64,000 bases of DNA from NCBI GenBank assembly GCA_027037535.1, contig JALVZQ010000007.1:186001-250000 (forward strand), written 5' to 3'. This DNA is from Acidilobaceae archaeon. GTDB lineage: Archaea > Thermoproteota > Thermoprotei_A > Sulfolobales > Acidilobaceae. Numbering within the stretch: position 1 is the stretch's first letter; the number at the start of each line of letters is the position of its first letter. Made by a program: the position numbers and the translations under genes. Below are positions 16,385 to 25,315 of this stretch, in pieces. The notes below the pieces were generated by a model, which saw nothing but the letters and a program-made list of their open reading frames with translations, made no database searches and was not told the DNA's origin.

Positions 16385-17515
16385 TTACTTGTGTATAAGA
16401 GGGAACTCTTGGATTTTGGCTACCCCCTCTCTGCCTCTATGGTCAACTATTGTGATGGGCTCGTCGATGATCGCGTAACGTACATCTATGTATCCCATGC
16501 CTAGTCCTCGTTTGCGGATGGGGCTATAAGTTCCGCTTGTAACCCATCCTACATCTATTCCCTCAACAGTGATCCTATAGCTCTCCCTAGGTATGAATCT
16601 AGCATGCTTCTTTTTCATCACGAACCCTATCCTTATCCACCGTACTCCCTCCTTCCTACATGCCCTTAGAGCAGGCTCCCCCACGAACCCCGTCTTATCC
16701 CAATCTATAGCGCCCAAACCATATCTCAAACTCAACGCACACGGATACTTCATAGGATCCTCTCCATACTCATGGCCTCCTAGAACAAACCCCATCTCTA
16801 TCCTAAGAGTATCTCTCGCGGCAATGCCGACAGGTTTAACGCCCAAGCCCACTAGCTCTCTCAGTATTTTTCCAGCCTTTGAAGGCTCAGCCCAGATCTC
16901 AAACCCATCCTCACCGGTCCATCCACTCCTGCTAACTAGAAATGTATCTACGCCAGCGATACTAGCGCCCAAGATGAATTCTAGCGGCTTAAGATCGACT
17001 ACTTCCCTACCAGCAATTTTTGATAGATACTCCACAGCATTAGGACCTTGCAAAGCCAGCATAGCATATTTATCGGTTAAGTCCTCGACTTCGACTCTAA
17101 GACCATACTCTTTCGCTTTTGACTCGAGATAGCTAATCATAGTCTTTGTGACAGCCGCGTTTGGCACGAACAACCACTCTTCATCGGATACCCTATATAG
17201 CATTTCATCGTCTTTTACACGAGCATATTCATTTAGTGCGAGTGTGGGTCCGCTCATGAACATTGGCTTAGTTTTAGAGATTTTCTTTGTGTAGAGGCGT
17301 TCGAGTAATTCTAGGGCGTCGGAACCTCTAACAATTACTCTGCCCATGTGAGAGATATCGAACACGCCGGCGTCTTTTCTCACTGCTAAGTGCTCTTCTA
17401 TAGTACTAGTGTACATCATGGGGACTTCCCAGCCCGCAAATTCTCCAAAGGACGCGCTGAGTTCCTCGTGTATGTTTTTCAGAGGAACTGGTCTTGCTTG
17501 ACTCATAAGACACAC
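16385..17515 (-). CDS. gcvT: Aminomethyltransferase, glycine cleavage system T protein
   Basis: This 376-residue T protein takes the aminomethyl group from lipoylated H protein and passes the C1 unit to tetrahydrofolate or an archaeal pterin. Family motifs are visible: FAGWEVPMMYTSTIEEHLAVRKDAGVFDISHMGR near the start, ALQGPNA, SRSGWTGEDGFEIW, and RIEMGFVLGGHEY. The likely start is Met4 (17506), which follows a better spacer, giving MSQARPVPL. No P or H protein genes lie in the window; a divergent lipoate-ligase-like gene is at 50312-51208. The gene is transcribed divergently from the DUF2299 gene. Confidence 0.95.
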   Translation of the reverse strand: MCLMSQARPVPLKNIHEELSASFGEFAGWEVPMMYTSTIEEHLAVRKDAGVFDISHMGRVIVRGSDALELLERLYTKKISKTKPMFMSGPTLALNEYARVKDDEMLYRVSDEEWLFVPNAAVTKTMISYLESKAKEYGLRVEVEDLTDKYAMLALQGPNAVEYLSKIAGREVVDLKPLEFILGASIAGVDTFLVSRSGWTGEDGFEIWAEPSKAGKILRELVGLGVKPVGIAARDTLRIEMGFVLGGHEYGEDPMKYPCALSLRYGLGAIDWDKTGFVGEPALRACRKEGVRWIRIGFVMKKKHARFIPRESYRITVEGIDVGWVTSGTYSPIRKRGLGMGYIDVRYAIIDEPITIVDHRGREGVAKIQEFPLIHK

Positions 17516-17629
17516 CCATAGAGTAATATTATCGTTATACGAAATAATAACACTACATTATATTATACCGATAAACTACGACGAATAGATAGTAACCGAT
17601 ATTATTAGTTTAGACGCTCTAGGCATATA

Positions 17630-18160
17630 GTGAGAGTGGTGAATGAACAATTGGAGCTTAGAGATAAAATCCTTGGATGGCTTGCTGATGAAGACTACGA
17701 AGTAAAGATAGACGCGCCACCTCCAAACGCACCTATAGAATGGATAATAAAAGCCACTAGCAAAGTTCCTCTGAGAGCCAACATAATAATCCAGCAGCCA
17801 AAGACAAAGAAAGATAGAATAGTCATAACACTAGGGGTTATGATAAGTGACCATCATAAACGTGGACTAAAGAATTTAAAAGTTCAGGAACGAGCCGAGA
17901 TCATATACAATTTACTATCAGACCTGCAGAGCATATGTCCGGAATGCCTTATACTAGCCCAACCCTCATATCTAGAGCCAGAGAGCTTTGTATTCACCAA
18001 GATAATATATTACGAGTCCTTAGAGAGGCAAGGATTCCTCGACTCTATAAGGAAGCTAGTGAACATGTTCTCAATGCTTGTAATAGGTCTCTCAAGCAAG
18101 TTTGGTCCATTCAAGCAAGCACAGAAGAGAAGCGATTACGAGAATATGGGGTACATTTAG
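17630..18160 (+). CDS. DUF2299-like protein
   Basis: This 176-residue protein resembles DUF2299, a family of unknown function related in fold to bacterial surface-presentation chaperone-like proteins. It shows an N-terminal helix followed by 'NIIIQQPKTKKDRIVITLGVMIS' strands and an aromatic-rich C-terminal half. A GTG start is used; a second GTG nine bases on is possible. It is followed after 21 bases by another unrecognised gene, probably in the same transcript. The promoter region is shared with gcvT on the other strand. Confidence 0.55.
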   Translation: MRVVNEQLELRDKILGWLADEDYEVKIDAPPPNAPIEWIIKATSKVPLRANIIIQQPKTKKDRIVITLGVMISDHHKRGLKNLKVQERAEIIYNLLSDLQSICPECLILAQPSYLEPESFVFTKIIYYESLERQGFLDSIRKLVNMFSMLVIGLSSKFGPFKQAQKRSDYENMGYI

Positions 18161-18181
18161 TAATGGTAAAAGGGTGGAGAA

Positions 18182-18649
18182 ATGAGGTTCGAGCTAGATC
18201 CAGTAATCATATATATGGAATCCGAGCATTATAAAATAGCATTTCCTGTAGAATGTAAATCAGAGATTAAAGGATGCATGCACGATAAACTTCGAGAAAT
18301 AGAAGTAATAATCTACAAGATATTGAACGGAGAGAGAAGCCCAGATGAATACGATGATGAGAAAAGAGTGGTTCTATTCACAATACTCTATGGAGGCGCA
18401 ATATTGTTCTTCAAATCATCAAGAGGGTTCTTGCCTATAGCACGACAACATATAAATAACGTCCTTGGAATCGAGTCCATAAATAATGTTGAGGGTTCTC
18501 GATTGGTTAGTGATAAAGATTTGCTCGAGGCCTGGTCAGTTATGGTTACTGATGGAAAATTACCTGAACGCCAGGCATCTTGTCCAAGAGTTAAAATCGT
18601 AGAGAGAGGAGACTGTATTGTTCCTCCGACGGGATACAGGTTCTATTAG
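18182..18649 (+). CDS. Uncharacterised protein
   Basis: I do not recognise this 155-residue protein. It starts with an ATG after GGGTGGAGAA. It has an acidic first half (ESEHYKIAF, NGERSPDEYDDEKR), a central hydrophobic segment VVLFTILYGGAILFFKS that might be a buried helix rather than a true membrane span, and three Cys residues (two near 25-32, one near 133-143) with no clear metal motif. It is in tandem with the DUF2299-like gene, suggesting shared expression. Confidence 0.55.
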   Translation: MRFELDPVIIYMESEHYKIAFPVECKSEIKGCMHDKLREIEVIIYKILNGERSPDEYDDEKRVVLFTILYGGAILFFKSSRGFLPIARQHINNVLGIESINNVEGSRLVSDKDLLEAWSVMVTDGKLPERQASCPRVKIVERGDCIVPPTGYRFY

Positions 18650-18762
18650 TGTGGCTTGTCTAGTTCCTAAAGGTATGTGATCTTGAAGATGCATTCTTTT
18701 CGAATAATTTTCTCTAGCGACAATTATTATTTTGTTGGTAGTGACTGGTGTAAGTAGGATGG

Positions 18763-18772
18763 CTATAAAAAA
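18763..18772 (+). promoter_or_regulatory. TATA box for the suf operon
   Basis: CTATAAAAAA lies about 38 bases before the sufC TTG start, placing transcription start near 18792 and leaving a very short leader. The A/G-rich bases just before it could serve as BRE. Confidence 0.5.
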
Positions 18773-18805
18773 CCTGTTTAACAGTGTTAAAGCTGGTGCA
18801 TCGAG

Positions 18806-19564
18806 TTGAAAGGATTAAGCATCGAGAACTTAAAGGTAAAAGTCGAGGGCAAAGAAATCATTAAAGGTGTTAGTTTAACAATAGAACCAGGAACAATCCA
18901 TGCTTTAATGGGTCCTAATGGAAGTGGGAAATCCACGCTGGCATATGCCATAATGGGGAGAGAAGGATACGAGGTAACAGGCGGGAGAATACTCCTGGAC
19001 GGAGAAGATATAACGGAACTACCAACAGAGGAACGAGCTCTTAGAGGTATATTCATCGGACTACAGGAACCTCCTGCGGTTCCAGGACTAAGATTCAGTA
19101 GCTTCCTTATCGCACTTATCAATAAGAGACAAGGCGAGATAGACCTGTTCAAACTATCATCGCCGAAAATATTGAAAAGAATATATGAGGTTGTTGAGAC
19201 AGTAGGACTCCCCAGAGAAGTCCTAGGACGAGAAGTGAACAAGGGATTTAGTGGAGGAGAAAAGAAAAGAAGTGAGATGGCACAAGCATTACTCGTAGAC
19301 CCAAAAATAGTAATCCTAGACGAGCCAGACAGCGGTCTAGACATTGATGGTGTAAAGAAAATAGCTGAAATAATAAGAGAGCTAAGAGACCAGGGTAAAG
19401 GAATACTCCTCATAACGCATTATACGAGACTCCTAAAGTATGTTAAACCAGACAAGATCAGTGTGATATATCGGGGCAGAATAGTAGCTTCTGGAGACGA
19501 TTCCCTAGCAGAGATCATAGACAGCCAGGGCTACGAGGGCCTGATAGCTTCTCTCAACAAATAG
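18806..19564 (+). CDS. sufC: Fe-S cluster assembly ATPase SufC
   Basis: This 252-residue ABC-type ATPase powers the SufBCD scaffold for iron-sulfur cluster assembly. The Walker A motif GPNGSGKST is at 36-44, the Q-loop falls in GLQEPPAVPG, the signature is FSGGEKKRSE, and Walker B is VILDEPDSGLD followed by the switch His in ITHY. These SufC-specific sequences separate it from transporter ATPases. The TTG start is preferred because it fits the TATA box position and the normal SufC N-terminus. It leads the sufC-sufB-sufD operon, which would serve the many Fe-S proteins in this window. Confidence 0.97.
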   Translation: MKGLSIENLKVKVEGKEIIKGVSLTIEPGTIHALMGPNGSGKSTLAYAIMGREGYEVTGGRILLDGEDITELPTEERALRGIFIGLQEPPAVPGLRFSSFLIALINKRQGEIDLFKLSSPKILKRIYEVVETVGLPREVLGREVNKGFSGGEKKRSEMAQALLVDPKIVILDEPDSGLDIDGVKKIAEIIRELRDQGKGILLITHYTRLLKYVKPDKISVIYRGRIVASGDDSLAEIIDSQGYEGLIASLNK

Positions 19565-19591
19565 TAACCATCACTGTTGAGGTGAAATACT

Positions 19592-21019
19592 ATGAGCGGA
19601 GCAGTAAAAATCAGCGACAAACTATTCAAAGAACTCGATAAAAACAGAGACGTAATCACGGCTTCGCCCTATCGAGTAGAAACAGAACTTAAAGGAAAAA
19701 TCAGCCGTAGCCTCGTAGAAGAGATAAGCCGGATAAAGAATGAGCCGGGCTGGATGAGGAGGCTAAGACTTAGAAGCCTAGAATGGTTCAATAAGTTGCC
19801 AATGCCCAAATGGCTCCCGGGAATAGAGGAAATAGACCTAGAGGCCCTATCCCTCTACGTAAAACCAGATATCCCAAGGGTTGAACGATGGGAAGACCTC
19901 CCTAGAGAAATAAGAGAGTTCTACGAGAAGCTAGGTCTACCAGAAGAAGAAGCAAAAATGCTAGCCGGCCTACAAACAGTAGTTGACTCCGAGAACGTCT
20001 ATAGCCATGCAAAAAAGATACTCAAAGAAAAAGGAATAATCCTCATGTCAATGGACGAAGCAGTCCAAAAAGACTTACCCATAGTAAAGGAATACTTTAT
20101 GAGAGTATTCCCTCCCAGCGACCACAAGTTCGCGGCATTACATGGGGCCTTGTGGAGCGGAGGAGTATTCCTCTATGTTCCTAAAAATGTTAAACTACTC
20201 GAGCCGATAGAAGGATTCTTCCTTATAGGAAACGCTATGGAAGGCCAGTTCGAGCACACGCTATTGATCGCAGATGAAGGAAGCTTTATAAACTTCATAG
20301 AAGGATGTAGCGCGCCGAGATTCGTAGGCTACAGCTTCCACGATGGGATGGTAGAAATATATGCCCACAAGAACAGCACGGTAAGATTCACGACACTACA
20401 GAACTGGAGTAGAAACGTCGTAAACTACAACAACAAGAGGGCTATAGCAGAGTCAGGTGCACGAGTAGACTGGTTCGAGGGTAGTATAGGTAGCAAGATA
20501 ACCGTAACATATCCCTCTACAATACTGAAAGGAGAGAATAGTACCAGTAACAGCTACGTAGTCTCAGTAAGCAAAGGACCAGTGCTAAAAGACACAGGCA
20601 GCAAAATGATACACGCAGCCCCATACACCAAGAGCAAGATAGTCAACAAGAGCATAAGCGTAGACGGCGGTGTAAACATCTACAGGGGCCTAGTCAAAAT
20701 AAACAAAGGAGCTATAGAAAGCGCGGCCCACGTCGAATGCGATAGCCTCATACTAGACGAGAAGAGCGCTGCCCACACATATCCGCATAACCAGTTAGAA
20801 GAGCCAACGGCTAGTATCACGCACGAGGCCACTACAGGGAGACTAAGCGAGGAACAACTATTCTACTTGACAAGCAGAGGATTCAGCGAGAATGAAGCAA
20901 AAAGCCTCATAGTCCTCGGCTATCTAGAGCAAGTTCTAGTAGACCTACCGTTCGAGATGGTCAACGTCCTGCGCAGAGTTGTTCAGCTAGAATTCAAAGA
21001 ACTAGGCGGAGTAGGGTGA
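19592..21019 (+). CDS. sufB: Fe-S cluster assembly scaffold protein SufB
   Basis: This 475-residue scaffold has the N-terminal helical region and the right-handed parallel beta-helix core of SufB. Recognisable segments are PPSDHKFAALHGALWSGG, a cluster of Cys and aromatic residues in FIEGCSAPRF, the long repeat-like 'VRFTTLQNWSRNVVNYNNKRA' stretch, and the ending FYLTSRGFSENEAKSLIVLGYLEQV shared with SufD. With SufC it forms the cluster-building complex. It begins 27 bases after sufC with GGTGAAA as ribosome site. Confidence 0.97.
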   Translation: MSGAVKISDKLFKELDKNRDVITASPYRVETELKGKISRSLVEEISRIKNEPGWMRRLRLRSLEWFNKLPMPKWLPGIEEIDLEALSLYVKPDIPRVERWEDLPREIREFYEKLGLPEEEAKMLAGLQTVVDSENVYSHAKKILKEKGIILMSMDEAVQKDLPIVKEYFMRVFPPSDHKFAALHGALWSGGVFLYVPKNVKLLEPIEGFFLIGNAMEGQFEHTLLIADEGSFINFIEGCSAPRFVGYSFHDGMVEIYAHKNSTVRFTTLQNWSRNVVNYNNKRAIAESGARVDWFEGSIGSKITVTYPSTILKGENSTSNSYVVSVSKGPVLKDTGSKMIHAAPYTKSKIVNKSISVDGGVNIYRGLVKINKGAIESAAHVECDSLILDEKSAAHTYPHNQLEEPTASITHEATTGRLSEEQLFYLTSRGFSENEAKSLIVLGYLEQVLVDLPFEMVNVLRRVVQLEFKELGGVG

Positions 21020-21026
21020 GGAAGCA

Positions 21027-22121
21027 ATGAAGACAAATGGAGCTACAGGAGGAACAATACTCTACCAAGCCATAAAAGACTCGCCAACAGTAAAGTACTA
21101 TACCGACTGGAAACAGTTCGAGAAAAAACTAGATGCACCGAAAGCATCTAAGTATGATCTAATCAAGATCAAAGACGCACCCGATCTAAACTGTATAGTG
21201 GACACAGCACGGAAAACAGTTCTCCAAGGCCCGAGGACCTGTATCACGGAGTCATCTATACATGAGCCTATAGGAGCAAAATACAACTCCGAAGCACTCT
21301 TCCACATACATGAGGAACGGACACGAGGAGAATCGATCGAAATAGTGATGCGAGGAGGAAAATACCTAGTCCTAATACCTGGAGGAAACGGATACACAGG
21401 ATACAATCTCATGATCAGGGCGGAAAACGGAGAATCAGATCTCTATATAGTCGACACAGGCCTAGAAGACGGAATAAAGACAATCTATAAAGAGATCCAC
21501 ATCGCAGAAAATGCAAAACTTAATTTATATGAACTATCTGTACACAGAAGACAACCAGTCTACAGTTATACATTAGCAGTATTATCAAGAAATGCAGAAC
21601 TAGCATTAAGGTATTCGGGGCAAGCCGGGAAAATGACCAGGTCAAGGACAGATATAATCCTTGCAGAAGGCAAAGCCAAAGTAGATGCGAGAATAGGTTA
21701 TATCGCGGATAATGCAGGGAAAGGTGATATAATTGTCGATGTTCTCCATGTTGCTCCAGAGACAGAGAGTCTCGTAGAGGGCAGGGGGCTTGTATTTTCC
21801 GGATCACAGCTTGCAATGAGAGGAACTGCACGAGTGTATGAAACCGCGAAGAACAGCTCGACCAAGGTCGAAGTACATACTATTACACTAGATAATACAG
21901 CTAAGGGATACTCTATCCCAATGCTCGAGATATTCACTGGCAACGTAAGAGAAGCATCGCATAGCGCCTCTGTCACTAGCATTGACAAAGAAAGGATCTT
22001 CTACTTGAAGTCAAGAGGCTTATCATGGGACGATATTAAGATGCTAATGAAAAAGAGCGTGTTAGAATTCAGCGATGCATTCGAAAAAATAACCACGTAT
22101 ATAGATCTAGAGCTAGCCTAG
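21027..22121 (+). CDS. sufD: Fe-S cluster assembly protein SufD-like
   Basis: This 364-residue SufB/SufD-family protein shares the beta-helix and the C-terminal FYLKSRGLSWDDIKMLMKKSVLEF motif with SufB but has a shorter, different N-terminus, which fits SufD. In the complex it stabilises SufB and helps iron entry. It starts seven bases after sufB, so the two are coupled. Its last nine bases overlap the opposite-strand HD gene. Confidence 0.9.
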   Translation: MKTNGATGGTILYQAIKDSPTVKYYTDWKQFEKKLDAPKASKYDLIKIKDAPDLNCIVDTARKTVLQGPRTCITESSIHEPIGAKYNSEALFHIHEERTRGESIEIVMRGGKYLVLIPGGNGYTGYNLMIRAENGESDLYIVDTGLEDGIKTIYKEIHIAENAKLNLYELSVHRRQPVYSYTLAVLSRNAELALRYSGQAGKMTRSRTDIILAEGKAKVDARIGYIADNAGKGDIIVDVLHVAPETESLVEGRGLVFSGSQLAMRGTARVYETAKNSSTKVEVHTITLDNTAKGYSIPMLEIFTGNVREASHSASVTSIDKERIFYLKSRGLSWDDIKMLMKKSVLEFSDAFEKITTYIDLELA

Positions 22122-22709
22122 CTCTCTTTTCCATTCCTCCAGGAAAGCTTCTATTATCTTGATTCTCTCCCCAGCTATTTCCTTCGCAGATGACAAATAC
22201 AATAACTTAGGTAAATGGATGATTTTATTATAGAAGTGCCTTATGCTTTCGTCAAAGCCTCTCTTCATAGTACAACCTGTATGGAAAACCCTAGCGATGC
22301 CAACTGCTCCCAACGCGTCTAATTTATCAGCGTCACTAAGTATCATGGCCTCCAGCGTCTCTGCACGTATGCCGAGGCTGAAGCTATGTGCCTTTATAAT
22401 GTGAACCACGTCCCCGATACAAGACTCGGGAACACCCAGAGTCTCTAGAAGAGACTTAGCGTAGCTAGCGGATTTAAGCGCGTGATTCCTTTTTCCAGGC
22501 ATGTTTCGACCTATATCGTGGAGATAGAGGCCAGTATAGAGCAGGCACCTGTCAACCGTTTCGTCTACTCCTTCTTTTCCTATTAACTCGACTATCAGCG
22601 ATTCTAATCGTTCAATATGAGGCCATCCATGTGCTGGGTCATTACCCATTATCGCGTAAGAAGTTTGCTTGATCACAGGAAGCAGTCTGCAGAGTATACT
22701 GCACCGCAT
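22113..22709 (-). CDS. HD-domain phosphohydrolase
   Basis: This 198-residue protein has the HD metal motifs: an N-terminal His in AHGWPHIERL, then the HD pair in LHDIGRN, a further His in IIKAHSF, and the last Asp in LSDADKLDALG. Such enzymes hydrolyse nucleotides or phosphoesters. The exact substrate is not clear. The true start may be Met21 (22649), since the first 20 residues look unlike the family; however, a perfect palindrome just before the first ATG suggests a promoter close to 22720. It is convergent with sufD and divergent from citrate synthase. Confidence 0.75.
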   Translation of the reverse strand: MRCSILCRLLPVIKQTSYAIMGNDPAHGWPHIERLESLIVELIGKEGVDETVDRCLLYTGLYLHDIGRNMPGKRNHALKSASYAKSLLETLGVPESCIGDVVHIIKAHSFSLGIRAETLEAMILSDADKLDALGAVGIARVFHTGCTMKRGFDESIRHFYNKIIHLPKLLYLSSAKEIAGERIKIIEAFLEEWKRELG

Positions 22710-22713
22710 ATCC

Positions 22714-22731
22714 TGTATCCTATAGGATACA
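22714..22731. promoter_or_regulatory. Perfect 18-bp palindrome, candidate operator
   Basis: TGTATCCTATAGGATACA is identical on both strands. It ends four bases from the first ATG of the HD gene and about 25 bases downstream, on that strand, of a TTTTAAA TATA-like sequence, so it covers the expected transcription start. It could also influence the divergent citrate synthase promoter. Confidence 0.6.
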
Positions 22732-22768
22732 CACTAGTTTTGTGAGTTTAAAAGGTAGCTTGGAGATG

Positions 22769-22790
22769 CTATATAATATTTCTATATATG
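22769..22790 (+). promoter_or_regulatory. TATA-like region for citrate synthase
   Basis: Two overlapping TATA-like sequences, CTATATAATAT and CTATATATG, lie 65-85 bases before the citrate synthase ATG. A ribosome site GAGGGAGAAG follows shortly before the start. Which box is used cannot be told from sequence. Confidence 0.35.
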
Positions 22791-22854
22791 AAAATGCTTA
22801 TCCTACATACATCCCCATAATAGTATACATGAAGAATCTCCTGAGGGAGAAGAA

Positions 22855-24042
22855 ATGTCAAAACAGCCTGAATGTAAGATAGAGAACGGACTCATAATTG
22901 CTCCTAAGGGTCTCGCAGGCGTTGTCCCGGACGTAACCAGGATAAGCGGAGTAGATCCCAAAGGAACAGCAACGATCTACAGGGGCTATACGATTGATGA
23001 CATAGGAGAGCATGCAAGCTTCTACGAGGCAGCCCACCTAATACTAAAAGGAGCTCTTCCATGCGAGGACGAGCTCAAAGAGATCAAAAAGAAGATAGAC
23101 ACTTACAGGGGACAGGTACCCGAGAAAATATTCGATGCATTAAAGCATGCAAGACTCGCACACCCAATGTATTATGGAAGCTATGGAGTAACACTGCTAG
23201 GGCAATATAATGCACCCTACGACTGGAAGTTCGACGAGGACTTCCTATATGACCACGCACTAAAGCTCATCGCACAACTCCCAGTAATATTCACCGCTGG
23301 ATGGCACCTAGCACACAATGGGACAATCATTAGGCCAGACCCAAGCCTAGACCATGCAAAAGACGTACTAAGAATGATACTAGGCAAAACACCAAGCGAC
23401 CTCGAGGCAAGAGCATTCGAATCAACCCTAGTCCTATACATGGACCACGGATTCAACGCATCAACATTCACGGTAAGAGTCATAGCTAGCACACTAAGCG
23501 ACATGTACAGCGCCATAGCAGGTGGTATCGGAGCCCTAAAAGGACCGCTCCACGGTGGAGCAAACGAGAAAGCACTGGTAATGCTCCTAGACGCAAAGGA
23601 GAAAGCGGAAAAGGCAGGTAAACCACTAGAAGAATACATAGAAGAATACATCCTCGACAAACTAAGCAGAAAAGAAAAGATCATGGGCTTCGGACACAGA
23701 GTCTACAAGGTACACGACCCAAGAACCGACGTGGCAGCCAAATTCATCAAGCAGCTACCAGAAGGAGAATACTGGCTAAAGGTACTTCACAAGGCAGAAG
23801 AAGTAATGAAGAGAGAAAAGAACCTACCGGCTAACATTGACCTATACACAGCAATCCTCTACTACCAGCTAAAGATACCAATACCAATGTTCACGCCCAT
23901 ATTCGCAATGGGCAGAATAGTAGGATGGACCTCCCACTACATAGAGCAAGTACTCAACAACAGAATCATAAGACCAAGCGAGAAGTACGTGGGCCCAGTC
24001 GGCCTAAAATACGCTCCATTAGAGGAGCGCTGCAAGAAGTAA
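22855..24042 (+). CDS. gltA: Citrate synthase (type II archaeal form)
   Basis: This 395-residue enzyme condenses acetyl-CoA with oxaloacetate; a 2-methylcitrate activity is also possible in this family. The catalytic residues are visible: the first His in GPLHGGANEKAL, the second His in MGFGHRVYK, and the Asp in PANIDLYTAILYY. The N-terminal 'YRGYTIDDI' segment and length are typical of archaeal enzymes. It has its own promoter and stands as a single gene, divergent from the HD gene. Codon use is more biased than in the neighbours, which suggests high expression. Confidence 0.96.
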   Translation: MSKQPECKIENGLIIAPKGLAGVVPDVTRISGVDPKGTATIYRGYTIDDIGEHASFYEAAHLILKGALPCEDELKEIKKKIDTYRGQVPEKIFDALKHARLAHPMYYGSYGVTLLGQYNAPYDWKFDEDFLYDHALKLIAQLPVIFTAGWHLAHNGTIIRPDPSLDHAKDVLRMILGKTPSDLEARAFESTLVLYMDHGFNASTFTVRVIASTLSDMYSAIAGGIGALKGPLHGGANEKALVMLLDAKEKAEKAGKPLEEYIEEYILDKLSRKEKIMGFGHRVYKVHDPRTDVAAKFIKQLPEGEYWLKVLHKAEEVMKREKNLPANIDLYTAILYYQLKIPIPMFTPIFAMGRIVGWTSHYIEQVLNNRIIRPSEKYVGPVGLKYAPLEERCKK

Positions 24043-24107
24043 ACAAAAATAATAATCCCAGAACCATAAAAAACCACTTTCTTTTTACCTTTACATAGTC
24101 TTATATC

Positions 24108-25313
24108 ATGAACCGGGGCATGACCTTGTATAAGGCATATAACGATTCTTCCAGCATAGACCTGGCAGAAATACTAGCTGAATCCCTAGGGATAAACTAT
24201 GAGAGAGCAACTAAGTTACTCGAATCTAAATCGACGAGAATCCTCAGATATAAGAACATAAGATACATAGCACTACGTCGAGACCTAGGAAACCATTATG
24301 AAGGAACAGCGATACTCATAGACGAAAAAACAGGAGAATACCGGGTTGTCGAAGGATACCCTCATATAAAACGAGTCCTCTTACTTTCGAAAGCGGTACC
24401 ACAACACTTCGTCGACTGGGTAATAGTAGAGGAAAAAATGGACGGCCACAATGTTAGAGTCATAAAATTCAAAGACGAGATATACGCTGTTACTCGGGGA
24501 GGATACATATGCCCATATACGACAGCTAGAATGCGCCACGAACACGGCAAGAGCATAGAGAACCTAATAGATGCTATTGGCGAAGAAACAGTAGTGGCAG
24601 GAGAAGTAGTAGGCCTAGAGAACCCATATACTAGATACTACTATCCAGAAGCACCCGAATGGGGATTCTTCATATTCGACATTTTCCGGAAAGGACTCGA
24701 TCCACTAAGCGTAGAAAATAGAAGAAGGCTAGTCGAAGAATACGGGCTCAGAAACGTTCCATTACTAGGTAAATACCATAAGGACGACTGGCAGGGAATA
24801 TTGGAAGTTGTATCAAATCTAGAAGAAGTAGGCCGGGAAGGAATAGTGATGAAAGATCCATATTATAGGGTAGATCCGCTCAAGTATACGACTAGCTATA
24901 TTAACACGAAGGATATCCAGGAGGGAATGAAGTATCCCTTCGACGAAGGACATACTTTCATTTACCCGCGAGTACTAAGACAGATGTTCAAGGCGATTGA
25001 AGACGACTGGGACGAGGAAAGACTCGCGAAAGAAGCCCAGAGGCTGGGAGAAGCGATACTTGTAACGGCGGTTGAGAGCGTAAAACGTTTCCTCAGAGGA
25101 ATGCCTATAGCCGAAGAATTCATATTAACCTTCTACAATATGCGGGACTTCGAAGACTTTGTCTCCCACATAACTCTTCTAGGAGTACCGATAACGATTG
25201 TATCTATAGATCAAGCAAGCGAGAACTATATCAAGGTTAAAATACTAAAGCATAAGAAAACGCCCGAGTACTATAAACGGATACTTAGAACAGGGCTAAG
25301 CCCCCTCGACTAG
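24108..25313 (+). CDS. ATP-dependent RNA ligase, Rnl3 family
   Basis: This 401-residue protein matches the archaeal Rnl3 RNA ligases (Pab1020 type). The nucleotidyl-lysine motif EKMDGHNVRV places Lys110 as the AMP acceptor. Further motifs are WGFFIFDIF, GREGIVMKDP and the 'LKYTTSYIN' strand, followed by a long helical C-terminal domain that in Rnl3 mediates dimerisation. These enzymes join or circularise RNA; the cellular substrates are not well known. It follows citrate synthase with its own leader and ends three bases before the opposite CitG-like gene. Confidence 0.9.
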   Translation: MNRGMTLYKAYNDSSSIDLAEILAESLGINYERATKLLESKSTRILRYKNIRYIALRRDLGNHYEGTAILIDEKTGEYRVVEGYPHIKRVLLLSKAVPQHFVDWVIVEEKMDGHNVRVIKFKDEIYAVTRGGYICPYTTARMRHEHGKSIENLIDAIGEETVVAGEVVGLENPYTRYYYPEAPEWGFFIFDIFRKGLDPLSVENRRRLVEEYGLRNVPLLGKYHKDDWQGILEVVSNLEEVGREGIVMKDPYYRVDPLKYTTSYINTKDIQEGMKYPFDEGHTFIYPRVLRQMFKAIEDDWDEERLAKEAQRLGEAILVTAVESVKRFLRGMPIAEEFILTFYNMRDFEDFVSHITLLGVPITIVSIDQASENYIKVKILKHKKTPEYYKRILRTGLSPLD

Positions 25314-25315
25314 CA

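Noticed and set aside
16593-17132. 179-residue open frame opposite gcvT
   Set aside because: No family features, composition of an antisense shadow; gcvT is secure.
18787-19413. 208-residue open frame opposite sufC
   Set aside because: Ser- and Leu-rich composition without motifs, antisense to a well-supported gene; typical shadow frame.
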